Source of the DNA: Termitomyces sp. T153
Taxonomy: Eukaryota; Basidiomycota; Agaricomycetes; Agaricales; Lyophyllaceae
Assembly: GCA_018296165.2 (NCBI GenBank)
Contig: JACKQL020000045.1
Coordinates: forward strand, 124,001 to 188,000
DNA: 64,000 nucleotides
Reading direction: 5' to 3'
Shown: positions 30,588 through 43,135 of the stretch, one piece after another
How positions within the stretch are numbered: the stretch's first letter is position 1
Layout of the letters: every line of letters starts with the position of its first letter
The notes under the pieces: generated by a model
Databases searched by the model: none
The model's input: only the letters and a program-made list of their open reading frames with translations
What the model was told of the DNA's origin: nothing
Translations under genes and position numbers: made by a program

Positions 30588-32100
30588 TTGAGTTTGACAG
30601 AATTGTCTGCAGCCATAGTAGGATCCTCTGGCAGTCCTACTCATGAGAGGGACCCAGGGCAGGTTAGTCATGCAGCTCCACTGCTGCCAAGCTGTCCTGC
30701 AAGATCCAATTTGGTGGCAGGGGATGTAGAGGTCATTTCAGAGTTGCAGATGATTCCACAGGTGGAGGTGATGGCAGAGGTATTTGTGAGGGTATTGGAA
30801 TGGGTGCAGGGTCCTCCAACATTGAAGTGGTGTCAAAACAAGGCCCTAGTAAGTTTTCTGAGTCTTTCCCTGTTGTGTTTGCCAATTAACTGTTTCAGTG
30901 TACCCTCTGTGCTCAGCAGGGCAAACTTTGCAAGTTTGACAAGCCCTCCATAGGCTCTCACCATGATACATCAGTCTGCCTTCTGTGCCATGCAAGGCAT
31001 GAGAAGTGCTCAATCTTGCTGGACTGGTGGGTGGCTTGTGTTGCCATAGAGCAGGGGTGGGAGGAGGGGTGGGTGCAGGGTCAGCTGAGTGAGGCATGGA
31101 AGGTGAGGACATTAGGGCAGAGGTTGAGTCTGGAGGGAGAGGGGAGTGCAGGGTGACTAGCATGGAAGATAGAACCTCCATGGAGTGGGCAGAGGGGGCT
31201 CTGGTGGCAAAGGACAAGAGGAAGCAAAGGGCCTCTCTGCTGGCTGAGGCAGGGCCCAGCAAGAGGCCATGGGGCCAGGAGGTGATGGCAGGCCTCCCTG
31301 GACCCCACATGTATTCTCCTAGGTTGAGCATGCCATTGGAGCTCCTGCTGAGTTTTCCAGAGCCCATGCCCTTGATCACAGAGGTGTTTCTTCATTAGCA
31401 GATGGAGGCTTTGTCAGCAGCATTGATAGCATGAGAGGGGGAGCTCTGGAGAGTGGGAGAGGATTGCAACACAGTGCAGAGGGAGAGGGATGCACTGCAG
31501 TGGGAGCAGAACACCACCATGCAAGTGGTCACAGAGCAGGTGTTAGAGGTTTGGGGGTTGTGGAAGCAATTGACACAGGTGGACGTGCAATCTGGGAGGG
31601 AGGCAGAGGGGCAGTGGAGCTTGGGGGAGGGCAGGCTAGCCCAGACAGAGAGGGAAGCCAGCAGGTGGTGGGAGGAGTGGTTGGAGAGTGAAGCCGCCTC
31701 AGGCTGTACCAGAGTACTGCGTGAATGTCTCCCCCTTTCTTCCATCTCTAGTTAATGAGTTTGGGGCAGGTTGGATGCAGGAGCACAGAGTCCTCTTGGA
31801 TGGAGCTACTGCCACATTCGCATCAATCCAGGACAAGTTGGTGCAGATGTCCATGGGCCACCCACTGGAGTTAGAGCAAGGGGTGGTAAGAATGGGGAGG
31901 TTGTTGGCAGGGCATTTGGTGGCACAATGCGGTGGCTCCAGAGTTGTGATGGGAGGTGGTGGCAGATGCAGGAAAGGCATTACCAGGGCTTGCAGAGATC
32001 CTGGTGATGGTCTGAGTGTGGATGGAGGTAGATTCAGGGATTGGGAGAGAGGTGAGGGGAGGAGTTCCAGAGGGGGGAAGAGAGTGAGAGGGCAGTTGGA
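30588..32100 (+). pseudogene. Antisense ORF of family B: Zn-cluster and coiled-coil protein, copy 2
   Basis: Best preserved copy. Exon 1 starts at SLTELSAAI (a TTG stands where ATG is expected) and ends KALV. Intron 1 is 30849-30898 (50 nt, GTAAGT to TTTCAG). Exon 2 begins with the module C-TL-C-6-C-15-C-LL-C-6-C (CTLCAQQGKLCKF, then CLLCHARHEKC), followed by VACVAIEQGW. The middle (31096-31690) has REAEGQW, REASRWWEEWLESEAASG coiled-coil-like stretches. A second intron probably ends at TCTCTAG (31751), and the last exon has EHRVLLDGATATF, LELEQGVVRMGRLLAGH. Two or three stops are present. It overlaps no known gypsy domain. Confidence 0.65.
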
Positions 32101-32269
32101 CTCCATCTTCTTGCTGTGTTTTTGCATCTTTGTACCTTTGCATATCACTTTTGTAGTTTGTTTTCTTTTGCTATTGAGTTTTCTTTAAGTTCTGGCAAGC
32201 ATGTGGAACTTTAGGAGGAGTTGAATCCCTAGTAAGTCCAGAGGCATGGATTAAGCCCACTAATGCTAT

Positions 32270-35200
32270 CTGTGTTAGCTAGTCCCAGGGTCATTGGGAC
32301 TTGGCAGAACTTCACAGGAGGGGGTCCCAAGGTTTGGTGAGGGTGTCAGAGGTTTTCCTGCAGGGCTCTGGCATATATTGGAGGCATCAATGGGTGGCAT
32401 TGATTTGGCTTGCTTCCTCAGGGTTTTGGACTAAGGTTGTAGGGGTTGTCCTCAAGTCTGTAGCAGCATCAAGCATTCCTTGTTGTTGGATTTAAGGGCA
32501 GGTCTCCAGACTTGAAAAATGCTTTAATGGTGGCTTGGGTTCTTTCTCCAACATGACTGGTAGAGAGGGCAGAGGTCTTCTAGTGGTTTGACCTTGCGCT
32601 GACACAGCTGGTAGAGCAGGTCAGAGATGGGAGTCCTTAGTGGCATAGTGGCAGGGCTCTGGAGTAGTTTGTCAATGTGGTATACCTGGCAGGGAATTTG
32701 TTTTATGTGCTGGCTATACTGTTGGTTGGGTTAGCATAGGGGCAGGGGTACTTCCTCAAAGTCCAAATTGTAGTATGTCAGTTGGTGATGTTCAGAGATT
32801 TGTGTTTTGGTGGAGTCATGCATGGGTCAGGATTTGGGTAGTTTAACCTTATGCTGACACAGCTAGCAGAAGGGACAGAGGTCCTTTTTGACAACAGTGG
32901 GGATGGTAGGATGGAGTCCATCTTTGGGGATTTATCAAATTCTGAAGTATTGCATTCAATAAAGGGCATGCATGGTTGGGGTTTTGCTGTGCTCTAGAGT
33001 GTTGTTGATGAGGGGGAGGGGTTCAAGGTGACCAGTCTCAATGAATTTTTTCTGGCCCAGAATTAGGGCTTGTAGGTTCTAGGTTATCTATGTGACATTC
33101 TTTTTCATTCCTGGCCAAAGGTAAGTCCAAAGATGGCAGAGGAGTCTTATGTGTTTCTAGCATTCTCTAGAGCTTGGGGTGCTGCTAGGGTTGGTTACAG
33201 CAGTTGTGTTCTGAGGCCAGGGCATAGGCTTGTCCTTTTCAGAGTAGAGGTTGGGAGTTTGGAGGCAGTGTGGGGGTTGGTTGGTGAGTGGTTCTTGTGG
33301 AGGTGCTTCAAAGCAAGGGAGGAGTTTAGGGTTGTCATCCTATGAGTTGTTCCTCCTAGGGGTAAGTGGTTCTTCTTAGCAGAGGTGTTTTGAGGCAAGG
33401 GGGTTTTTGGGGTTGTTGTCCTGCAGGTTGTTTCTCCTGGGGATTGGGGCAGGTGGTAGTGTGCAGGTTGGAGGTTGTATTGGAGTTCCAGAGGCTGATG
33501 GCTCATTGGCAGAGTTGTGTTAAGGATTGTATTGGGGGTCCAGGATTGTGTTGGAGGTCCAGCAGCAGTTTTCATTCCATGGCAGAGCTAGCAAGACAGA
33601 GGTGGTATGCAGGTTGGTGGGGTGGGTTTTTGTCCCTTCCCAGGGTGGAGCCAGCAAAATGGAGGTGATGTGAGAGTTGGTGGAGCATTGACTTTGCTGG
33701 CAGAGCTCTCTTAGGTTTAGTGAGTTAGGGTGGGGTTGGTTTGGGGGTGACTTCAGAGTGTCACTTCTTCTCTTAGAGTGGGAGTTAGCAGTCCAAGGTT
33801 AGCATAGGAGTTATTTGATGGGTAGTTCATTGACAGAGTTGACTTTGGAGGTGGCACAGAGCAGAGGAAGGGGTGTAGGGTGTGTTTTATTAGTCTGTCC
33901 TTCCTAGTGCATGAACTAGAGGTCTGGAGTCAATGTGGGGGGTGGGGTTGAGTCTTGGCTTGTTGGCAGTGTTGTGTTAGAGGTGACACTGGTCAAAGAG
34001 AAGGTTGCAAAGTGGGGTTTTCCTCTTTATTCAAATCAGCGTAACATGCAGGCATTTAACAGAAGTTACCACTAAGTGGTGGAGCTGTTGTATAAGGGTA
34101 GCAGTTGTTGGAGTCAGGCTCAGATGAGCGGAGTGGGTCTGGCTGCCTTTTGAGAGCTTGGGTGGGTCTGGCCATCATCCCCTTGTGCAAAATATTAGCT
34201 GTGTTGGGGAGATGGGTGTCCATGGTTGTTGGAGGGTGATGGGGAAGTTGGTCATAGGGGGACATCATTTGGGACTCCAAGAGGGGTCATGGTGGAGTTA
34301 GAGCAATCTTTCATTCATGCTCTGGAGTGGTCTGGAGGTCACTACAAATGGAGGCAGAGGTAGGTCTTGGCACTGCAGGGCAATCAATAAGGTCTCTAAT
34401 CAGGGGGAAAGAGTACCATTTCTTTAGAGGGCATCATTGGTCCCTTGATTGTTAGGGCAGAGTTGGAGGAGCCACTGGTCATTCTTGGCATCTGGTTGAT
34501 CTCCAGTGGGTGTGGTTTATTTGCCTAGGGCATTGCTGAACTTAGGAAAACTACTTCAAGAGTCTAGAGCTCATTTCTTTGCTAGGAAATTGATTTGTCA
34601 GAGGAGGGGAGTAGGACAGTGGTGGGGCTGGGACTCCATGGGTGGGGTCAAGGCATGTGATGTCCTTGCTTGTTGTGGGTGGGGGCAGCACCTTCTTTAG
34701 TGTTGATCTGTTGTTGGGTGGGGGCAGTGGCATCTTCTCAATGTCAATTCAAAATGGATGGTGATGGGGGATACTACTCATTTCTTGGGGAAAGTGTTGG
34801 CAAACTTAGGACACTCCAGAGAGACTACTTTATATAGGGTTTGTCTCTGGGTGATCTGGTGGTGTGGTCCTTGTGAGATAGATATCTTCTTGTGCAAGGG
34901 TGGAGTGGTATGGAGTTGGCAGTCAATAATTCATCCTTGCAGAGTGTGTGCTATAGGGGCATTGTCAATGGGTTGGCATCATGGGTCTCCTCAATGCATG
35001 TTAGAGTTGGAATGGGGGTTTCAGAGTTGTGTTGCCATTGTCCAGAGTTACATGGAGGGGTTTGGAGTGGCTTGGAGTCGTGGGTCAAGGCACCCTGGGC
35101 CGTGTGCAGGGTTGTCAGAGTTGTCAGGGCTTTCAAATTGCTTGGCAGGGGAAACCCTCCAAGGAGCATCTGGGTGTATTTTCTTTATTGTTGGGGCTTC

Positions 35201-36582
35201 TTGGACTCAAGACAGTTGGGTGTGGGGTCTGTAGTACAGTCTCAAAGGTGATGGCAGGGCTTCTTCCTCCCTTGGGAGAACATGTCAGTGGGTTCAGAGT
35301 ACTCTTGGAAACTACTTCATGTGGAATTCTCTTTTTTCTATAGTTCATTCTGGTGGGGTGACTTCTGTGCTAGGGGGCTCTTTTGCTAGAGGCAGTGTAG
35401 TCTGGGAGTTGAAGGGCAGAGGTTTTGTCTAGTGGTGGGCATGTGGAGAGGGTGGCATCAAGCATTTTCAATGTCAAAGGTTCTGGATCAAGTGGGAGGT
35501 GTTGAAGTAGTGGCAAAGGGGTCCAGAGTTGTTCTGCACTGCAAATCAGAGTGCCATGGTTCTCCATGTTGACTTTAGAGGTTGTTGGGGCATTTTTGGT
35601 GTGCACTTTGAGGAGCCAGGGCAGAGGTGATGATTCCTTCCTTTCTTGACTACCTTGAAGCTTGGAAATTCTTTTGCCTTGCTCTGGAGTTGCTGGAGTT
35701 GGATTGGAGGCATTGGGATCCCATCAAACATTGGGCAAGAGTGATGGCTGGGGTGACCAAGGGGTCCTAGCTGATTCCAGAGTGTGTTCTGGTTTTGGGG
35801 TGCAGCATCTATCTTGGAATCTTGAGTTATTGTTGGATGAGGGTGGGGCTGCTGGTTTGGGCTTGATTCCAATGATGGCAAAGCTAGCTTTTGAGGGTTT
35901 GACCTTCTTGGAGTTGGGTGTGGGTGAAATGTGGGGGTTGGATGCTTTACTGGCAAGGCAGTGGGGTTTTGTTTCTTTGTTGTGGGTGAAGGGGGTGCCA
36001 TCAGGAACTCATTGGATTAGTTACTGGTGACATGCAGATTTTGATGGAGCTGTGGGTAGGACCAGTGGATCTGAAGGCAGGGGCTAGGAGAGTGTGGTCT
36101 TGGAGGCCTTGTTGTTGTTATGGTGGGGATGGCAACTTGTTTTTTGGTGCAGCAAGTGATTTCCTTTGGCAAAGGTTGTGATTGTTCTTAGAGAATGGTG
36201 TGGATGCAGCACTGGAGGAGTTGTTGAGCAATAGATGGATTTATTGCCAGGGTAGGCTGGGTACTGGTTTGAAGATGTTGTAGTCAACCTTTGGTAGGAA
36301 GTGGAGCTGGTGGAGAAGGTGGAAGAAATGTAGGAGGAGTTGGTGAGGGTGGTGCAGAGTTGGGTTTGAGTGGAAAGGTGTCCATGGAGAGCTGTTGTGT
36401 AAGGTGTGACCAGAGTGGAGAGGATATTTGGGTGTTAGATCCACAATTCAATGTGCCTTGGCAAATTGGGCAAGGCCAAATAAATCATAGTGGTTCCAGG
36501 CATGGGCTGACCATAGACATCAAGGGTTCCAATGGAAGTGTGTGCAGAGTTAATTGCAGACATCACAAATGGGGTAAGGGAG
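32270..36582 (-). pseudogene. Degenerate gag-pol remains of B-II
   Basis: The minus strand is a chain of short Pro/Ser/Thr/His-rich frames. The integrase zinc-binding start (LWPGMKKNVT) is recognisable at about 33090-33120 and the 5' end of gag (MSAINSAHTSIG) at about 36530-36565. Between them I cannot find RT, RNase H or protease motifs. The plus strand is markedly G/T-rich. Either this copy is more decayed than B-I or it had a different middle. Long plus-strand frames here look like shadows. Confidence 0.5.
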
Positions 36583-36595
36583 AGTCTTGATATTA
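36583..36595 (-). promoter_or_regulatory. Self-primer binding site of B-II
   Basis: Identical to the B-I site: element strand AATATCAAGACT one base inside the 5' LTR, complementary to AGTCTTGATATT (complement at 37277-37288) in its own LTR. Confidence 0.66.
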
Positions 36596-37777
36596 TGTCA
36601 GGTTCCACTGACCATGGGGGCTTAGCTGCACTGGGAAAATCCTTACCAGGCAGATGTGATTCTCTGCCCTGATAACTGGGAACTTGGAGAAGCTCTGAAT
36701 GCAGGGGACTTGTGAGGAGAAGTGAGGGAAGTGATCCAAATAAGCCTGGGGTAGTCCAGGAGAATCTAGGATGAGTCTGTGGGGAAGGGGCAGACTTGGC
36801 AGGGTGTCAGGTACAAGTCTGTAAGCAAGTATTGTAGATGTGGAGTAAGCAGAGGCTATACAAATGATGGGAGCAGAGCCAGGGCTTGATGGGGGATCAA
36901 TGGAAGTTGATGGGGTTTGGGACTGAGTGAGTAGCAAGGTCTGGAGTTGGTTTAACAAATGTGGAGGGGTCATAATTGTAATTGCAGAGTTTGTAAGGAT
37001 AGTCAATGTCAAGAGAACTTGGATGCAGTGATAGGAACAGATCAAATGAGATGAGGTGGAGCTGAGACAGAATGAGGCAGAGTTGAGATGAGATTGAGAC
37101 AAGAATGAAAATAGATTTAGGCAGAGATACAAAATGATAGCAAGACAATAACAGAAATGGAGATGAGACCAGACCAGGAAACTGAAATAAGAACTGGGAG
37201 ACTGAGAGTAAAGGAAAATGTAATATGGAACACAAAACACAAGAGAGAAACAATCAGACCATAGGTAAAGTTAGGCAATATCAAGACTAGGGTATGAGGA
37301 GCTACTCTACAACTTATATACTGACTATTGAAGAGCTCCAGGGAACAGCAGGTGTGGTGGCAGGGCTTGGCAGAGCTTGGTGGAGTCAACAGGTGTTGGT
37401 TGTGATTGGAGGACAGGCTGCATTAACATCTTGATGGGATCAGTTGAGAATGCGGGCTGTCCTGAGGTTGTTGTGATACTCCAGAGTAGGTCAGGGGAAC
37501 CAGGATGATAGGCTGGTGACATATGATAGAGTCAGGAATAGTGGGGGAGGGTTTCAGAGTTTTAGGAGAGCCAGTACAAGCATTGGTGGGCATGGAGAAG
37601 GCATCGGAGTTGGCAAGGGGGGGCCATCAGGGTTTGCTGGAGATCCATCAGAGTTAGTTGGAGTGGGCATGGAGGGTAGACAATGGTTTGGGGAGTTCAA
37701 TGGGGCATCAGGGGAGACTCTGGGGGGGTGGGCAGGTTGAGAACAATGTGTGGGGGTCCAGGGAGTAGGTTGTGACA
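36596..37777 (-). repeat. 5' LTR of B-II (1182 bp)
   Basis: TGTCAGGTTCC to TTGTGACA, full length. Contains the TATA box (reverse of ACTTATATACT near 37312) and the start segment. It shows the unoccupied target sites of both family A insertions found in its partner LTR. Confidence 0.9.
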
Positions 37778-38760
37778 TATAGCTACTCTTCCCCCTTTAG
37801 CAAAAATGATGCCCTTTATAAAGCATTCAGCTTCCCTTGATGGTATGGAAGTAATAAAGGTGCCAGCAGGAAAACAATAGAGATCAAAATTATTTGTTGT
37901 AAGGTTGTCAATAAGGAGGATACTCTCATCAGGAGAGATGGCCACATTTCCACTATATAGATGAGCATGTATCACCAAGGAATGTAATACACAAATACCT
38001 ACATCTCACCCAATAACAATCCCCTTCATTCTATCATTGAATTCTCTCCATTGTAACTAACACTAGAATTTTTGTTATGGGATAATGTTTCTAAAGATTG
38101 GCAAGTGCTCACATTTTGCTTGTTCAAGGGACACAGAGAGTATATAATGATTTCCAGGACCAAAAAATTGGAGGGAATGGGGAATATCTGCATGCAGCTT
38201 GACATCCCAGAGGAGGATCAAGCTTTCTAAGGTTGACATATCAAGATGAAAAAATGGAATAATGAAGGAAAGACTCACTCACTGCATAGTTTGAACATTT
38301 TTCATAGTCCTGAATGGCTGGCTAATGCAAGTCTTCTATTCACTCTATCATAAGCCTGAGCTTCAATGCCATTATTGACATCAAATGGAAATGTTGTTGT
38401 TGCTTCTTTCCATAGGAATTTCTAGTCAATTGGTCAATATACAAGGAACCCATATCAAAGAGACAAGGATTTTTGCACTATTCCTTCAGTATTACAATGG
38501 AGCCATTCAATTGATGTTATCTGTGCCCAGTTTTGGCTGCAGTATGATTGTATGCACTGACTGGCAGGGAGATCCCAGATTCTTATGGTATCATTGTCAC
38601 CTACCAGCCTCCCTGTCAGCAAACAAACAATTCCTTTAGTAGTAAACAGAACACTAGCACCTCCAGAGAGCAATATCTGTCTATTGGGAGAAAAGGCAAG
38701 ACAATTGACAGCTTCTAGTGAACCTTCAAGGCAATGGCAAAGGGTGTACTGTTTTGACTA
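37778..38760 (-). pseudogene. WD40-repeat protein gene, 5' part
   Basis: A host gene on the minus strand. Exon pieces in order: CLEGSLEAVNCLAFSPNRQ and ILLSGG (about 38665-38745); GDNDTIRIWDLPASQCIQ (about 38545-38610) with ITSIEWL; FDVNNGIEAQAYD and RVNRRLALASHSG (about 38300-38385); PHSLQFFGPGNHYIL (about 38130-38190); and GNVAISPDESILLIDNLTT to KGGRVAI at the insertion point (37778-37960). Introns of about 50-90 nt separate them. WD40 repeats form a propeller for protein binding; partner unknown. Element B-II interrupts the coding sequence between VAI and CGSN. One stop (ASHSG then stop) suggests further decay. Confidence 0.78.
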
Positions 38761-39009
38761 GCAAAGAAAGTATGTGAAAAAGGTATCACAGGCAATAGGA
38801 ACATCATACCATTGTTGATGTTTGAGTTTGAATGTGCTCTTGCAGCTTTTATAATTGAAGCTGGGACCCAAGGATATCTGGAAAAGAACAAAGTACAATA
38901 AGAGTCTTTGTACAGCCTTGTGCCCCAAAAGTTTGAGGAGACTCAGAGCTAGAACAAGACAATACATGGTCATAAGAACTGAGCTGTGTTTTCTTGAGGA
39001 TAATACCAT

Positions 39010-39348
39010 GCCTTACATTGAGAAACACTGTCCTCTCATCTCTCAGCACATCAACTTTAGATCATCTCCCTATCCTTCATGGGCCATGATTACCCCATGC
39101 ATCCTCTTCTTGTATGAGCACATACAATGGTCTGTCAGATGTGACAATGAAGAAGTGGGCAATTTTGGGGCTGAGGTGCCCTGGGCAACACAAGATGAGG
39201 GAGTGAGGAGTTGGACTCTGGCAATAGGTGATGGCATTCTGGAGCCTCCAAGACAGCAAGGACAGACACCTTGAGTGCAGACACCCCAAGTGCAGATGCC
39301 AGTCCAAGATGATCAAGTGGATCAAGCAAGTCAACAGTCATGACACAT
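39010..39348. other. Upstream flank of WD40 gene
   Basis: Minus-strand frames (39135-39392) are open but have no recognised domain; could hold a 5' exon of the WD40 gene. Nothing else seen. Confidence 0.25.
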
Positions 39349-39552
39349 TCACTGCTGGTGCTGGAATCTGTTTCCCAGAGAAAAATGATCAAAGAAATGT
39401 GTTATGCCATTTATTTGGCCACTTTTTATTATAGAAAAAGACATATTCCATTGTCTACAGCCTTTTTCCTTAATGAAAAGTGACCAAAAAATAGCATAAC
39501 ACATATCTTTGACCCTTTTCCTTTTGGAAACAGATTCCAGCACCAGCAGTGA
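39349..39552. mobile_element. Foldback MITE (204 bp)
   Basis: Two arms of about 90 bp are inverted copies: outer TCACTGCTGGTGCTGGAATC at 39349 pairs with the complement ending at 39552, and the match runs on through AAATGTGTTATGCCAT and the GGCCACTTTTTATTA block to a loop of about 20 bp near 39450. Flanks both show ATT. No coding capacity. Which transposase could move it is unknown; the short flank suggests a DNA-transposon derivative. Confidence 0.82.
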
Positions 39553-40258
39553 TTACAATACAAGACAGTGATCACAAGACCACAAGATTGACACAATCTG
39601 AAACAATGCAATTTTGATCTGTGCCAGTTACTGAACCCTCTTCCATTGTAATCAAGAAACCTCAAGGAGAGCCTGGTCATCCTAATTCCAATGGTCACAA
39701 TGTTGAAGCAAAGCTCTTCAAGCTAAGCTGGTACAAAGATCAATACAATGCCCTCCATGTAAGTTTTGACAATCTAGTTTGTAATCCCACATACTGATGT
39801 TTGTACCAGAACAGTCAGGATTGCAGCAAATGACCGATTTGACATGGCAAAGTCTTTTCATTATCAAAAACATGACATTGTCAAGTCTATATGTGATTTG
39901 GTGAAAGGACTAGCTTTGATTTTAAAACTAGCACTCTGACTGACCTCTGTATGCAGTTGACTCATGATACTTGGTGGCCCTCACTCAAGCAATATGCTGA
40001 GTGTTGGCCAGTTTGCAGCCTTCTGAAAATGGTGCTTAAGGCAGGGGTTGATAGTCATAAATGTGCTCATGCAAATCAATTGCAAGCAGTAGTAGCCAGA
40101 ATATCTCAAGGCAGGGGGGTTTCTATATAGCTTCATAAGTTACAGACAATGGTTTGTTCTCTAGTTTAAGTACAAACATGCAACTTCTTATTTAATATCC
40201 AGAGGTTGTATTGTTGTAGAATTTTCAATTATGTTCCAAATGAAAAACTTGATCCTTC
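39553..40258. other. Unassigned sequence
   Basis: No open frame of note and no repeat recognised. Confidence 0.25.
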
Positions 40259-40839
40259 TCAGTAGTAACTTGTACACCTTTTGAACAAGTACCTGCATTC
40301 CCATACATTGGGACAATGGGTGCAGCAATATTCTGTGGGGGGAAGCATGTGGGGTGGTATATTGAAATGGTCATATGCGCACTCAGGACACTGGGGACAT
40401 CTCAACATTGTACATCTTGAAGCAGTGGGGTTCAATGAGTTGAAGAGAATCTGAGAGCAGTTGTAGAACCAGCAGATAATGGGGGTGGAGAAGAGGGCTC
40501 TGAATACAAGAAAGGCAAGGCCTGGGACAAGTGTGGTGTATTTTTGTAGCTGAGCAGGTGATTTCATGTCACAGTTGTGTCTCTCCTCCCAGAGTTGCAT
40601 GTCTCATACTCATTGCCAGGCCATGATCTCTCTGTAGGCTTGCTAACTTTGACAATGACAAGATACAGGATGACATGACCTGTGCATTTGTACAAGCCAG
40701 AATGAACTTTGCCCATGTTATGCTGTTTTACTCCTTCCCCTAGTGACAGGAAGCTGAAGGGCTCTGGATCAAGGTTAGGATCTGCCCCAAGTATGTCAAG
40801 CACAATCCTCAAAGTAGGGCAATCATTTTCTGAGCCCAC
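40259..40839 (-). CDS. Hypothetical Cys-containing coding region (uncertain)
   Basis: Two overlapping minus frames, 40564-40839 and 40259-40600. The first includes [21 protein letters not shown], the second a Cys-rich end (CPQCPEC, CCTHC, EC) that might bind a metal. No family recognised. The plus strand is also open from 40709, so only one of the two can be real in the overlap. Confidence 0.25.
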
Positions 40840-40905
40840 AATTATACCATCACATATAACTAGATGGAGTTTCTGCTCATCTGTTGGACAATCATCAGCA
40901 ACTCA

Positions 40906-42166
40906 GCCATTGCATTCATCTTCTACTCTGGAAGTTTTCTTGGTACAGCAGACTTTTGCATTCTTGTGGCAATGCTCAAACCTCCATAAAGTTCTTATCA
41001 AGAACTTTGAATGGCCAGCCTTTTTCCAGAAATCCCAAACAAAGACCAAGTATGATGCTGTATTACCTCTTGTGTCTGGAAAGTCATTGAAAAAGACATT
41101 TTGTGCTACAAACCAAAATATATGTGACACTTTATGCTGGATATTCTACCATTCATCTCATAAATTGGTAAAGGATGTTGTCATTGAAGTGGTGAGAGGG
41201 CTACTTCATGACTGGACAGCTCTCCTTCAAGATCTTGTCTTTGAAAAGCATCAAGTCTCTGAGCTTGATTTCAAGACCATTATTGGCAATGTCTTGATGT
41301 ATGACATCTTTCCAGCCACAGTTGACTATTCTCTGAAACAGCTTTCCATGCAGAAATCTGAGTCTACAATAAATCATGATAATGTAGGACAAACTTTGTA
41401 TGGTCAATTCCTCCAAGCTCTCTTGGCAACAAAATCCTCTTAACCTTCATTGATGAAGTGTCTCTTGATTGATTGCACTGAACATCCATGGGGGAAAAAG
41501 ATCCAGGACAAGCTGGATATTGCCTATTGAGCAGTTGCTCTGAGGGGTGATCATAGTTTAGCCAAAAAATTGCTAGGATGGGGTGTGTGCATATTGCCTA
41601 CAAGTACTACCCCAAAAATGCTTTTCCTTCAGGACATGGCCAGCAGGGGGAATGCCCAAATAATCACAGATATCCTGGATTGTAAACCAGAATATCTCAA
41701 CCAAATCAACTGTCATGAACTCTCAGCTTTGCATTTTGCAGCCTTGCACAGCAGATTGGATGCTGTCACCATTCTTGTCAAAAGAGGTGCCTTGTTGGAT
41801 CTTGTCTCAAAAGGTCCACATGGGCCCTTGAAAGCAATCAATCTTGCAATCCAAAATGATCACCCAGAAGTAGTAGCCTACCTTCTGGATCATCATGCCA
41901 ACAGACCAGCATATGCACTTCATGAAGCAGCCAAATTCCAGGACTTGCAGATGGCAAAAGTTCTTTTGAACAGAGGATGGGTGAAATTGGAAAAGAACAA
42001 CTGAGGACAAACACCTGTTGATGTTGCAACTGCCTTGGGCGATGAAGAGACTGCCAGATTCCTTGATGAGTATGAGCCCAGTTGGCTGAATGCCATGTTT
42101 CCTCACCGACACAACATAAGTACAACTCAGGCTTCCCCTCATCTTGCCTCAACCCAGTCACTGTAA
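40906..42166 (+). pseudogene. Ankyrin-repeat protein gene
   Basis: The plus strand encodes an N-terminal region without known domain (to 41443, ending QFLQALLATKSS), then, across stops near 41443 and 41530, ankyrin repeats: ALHFAALHSRLDAVTILVKRGALL, KAINLAIQNDHPEVVAYLLDHHAN, ALHEAAKFQDLQMAKVLLNRGW and TPVDVATALGDEETARFLDEYEP (41700-42080). Each shows the usual G/D..A.. .LL spacing. Ankyrin repeats mediate protein contacts. In-frame stops (42002-42004 and others) suggest a decayed copy, or introns that I cannot place. Start not determined. Confidence 0.68.
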
Positions 42167-42169
42167 CAG

Positions 42170-43100
42170 AATATGTCTCCACCTCCTTCCACCCACTGAT
42201 GGTCTTGTCTATACATGCAATTCTTGGCTCTCAGTCCTCTTCTCTTAAAAGTTGTTTGCTTGTAGCAAAGTCATTCCAGCTTACCTGCCTAGTGCAACCA
42301 TGTGGCATGCCATCTAGTTAGTATATATTTAGTCATTGTCTAAGTTTGCTCTGTGGCTACTGAGTAAATATTGGAGCATCTGACTTTTACTTGGTTGACC
42401 TTAATTCAGACCCATGCTGTCAGCTCAAATCAAACAAAACCACACTGTTGATTAGGTGATGGGCACAGGAAAAAAACCATGAGACTGGGCCATGCCAGAC
42501 ACATGGGGGCTGTGCATGTAACAGGCACTGAGGGCAGTGAGCTGTTTGCAAAAAGATATGTTGACAATATGTAGGTCTGGATTCCAATCTTTTTGTACAA
42601 ACATTATCATTTTTGAACAGGTCAGTTGAGATGTATGGGCAGGTTTATTGATGATTGTATGTAATTAGTATACATAGATAGCACAAGTCATGGGCTGAAC
42701 CTTTGTGAATTTGTACCCAATGGCCTAACAACCTTTGTGAGCCAAAATCTGAATCTATTTTAAACCTGTACTTGCTGCCTTTGGAGCAGATGCTACAGTG
42801 CACCTGTACTGGCAAGTGTATATGGGCTGGTGGAACAGTTCCCACTTATGGCACATTTTCACAGTATGGTTTGGTCATAACAACTACATGAAGTCATTGC
42901 AGAAATCTGCTCTCCACAAAGGGATCACCTTCAAGTGTCCTCCCTGTAATTCTATCACTCTCTCACACCTACAATGCCTTTACAACAACCTCAATTTGAA
43001 TTCTATCTGTGACATCAACTTGAATATAGTGGATTTGAGACCAAGTTACAAGGATTCCAAACAAGTATTAGGGAAGCTTCCTGCATTCTACCACCACCTG
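42170..43100. other. Unassigned sequence between ankyrin and chitin synthase pieces
   Basis: Plus-strand frame 42798-43136 (ending AFYHHLSLYFNCARELR) and minus-strand 42645-42845 are open but match nothing I recognise. Confidence 0.25.
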
Positions 43101-43135
43101 TCATTGTACTTCAACTGTGCCAGAGAATTGAGATG

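Larger units (their letters stand above)
25427..37777 (-). mobile_element. Ty3/gypsy element B-II inserted in the WD40 gene
   Basis: A minus-strand family B element of 12.35 kb including nested copies. Target duplication is TACAG (25422-25426) and TATAG (37778-37782), differing by one C/T transition. Its 3' LTR (25427-30201) is interrupted by two family A insertions; without them it is about 1178 bp against 1182 bp for the 5' LTR. The internal part carries antisense ORF copy 2 and a very degraded gag-pol. Confidence 0.9.

Noticed and set aside
34758..35234. Plus-strand frame of 158 residues in B-II
   Set aside because: Trp/Cys/Gly-rich composition typical of the complement of a Pro/Thr/His-rich frame; no motif.
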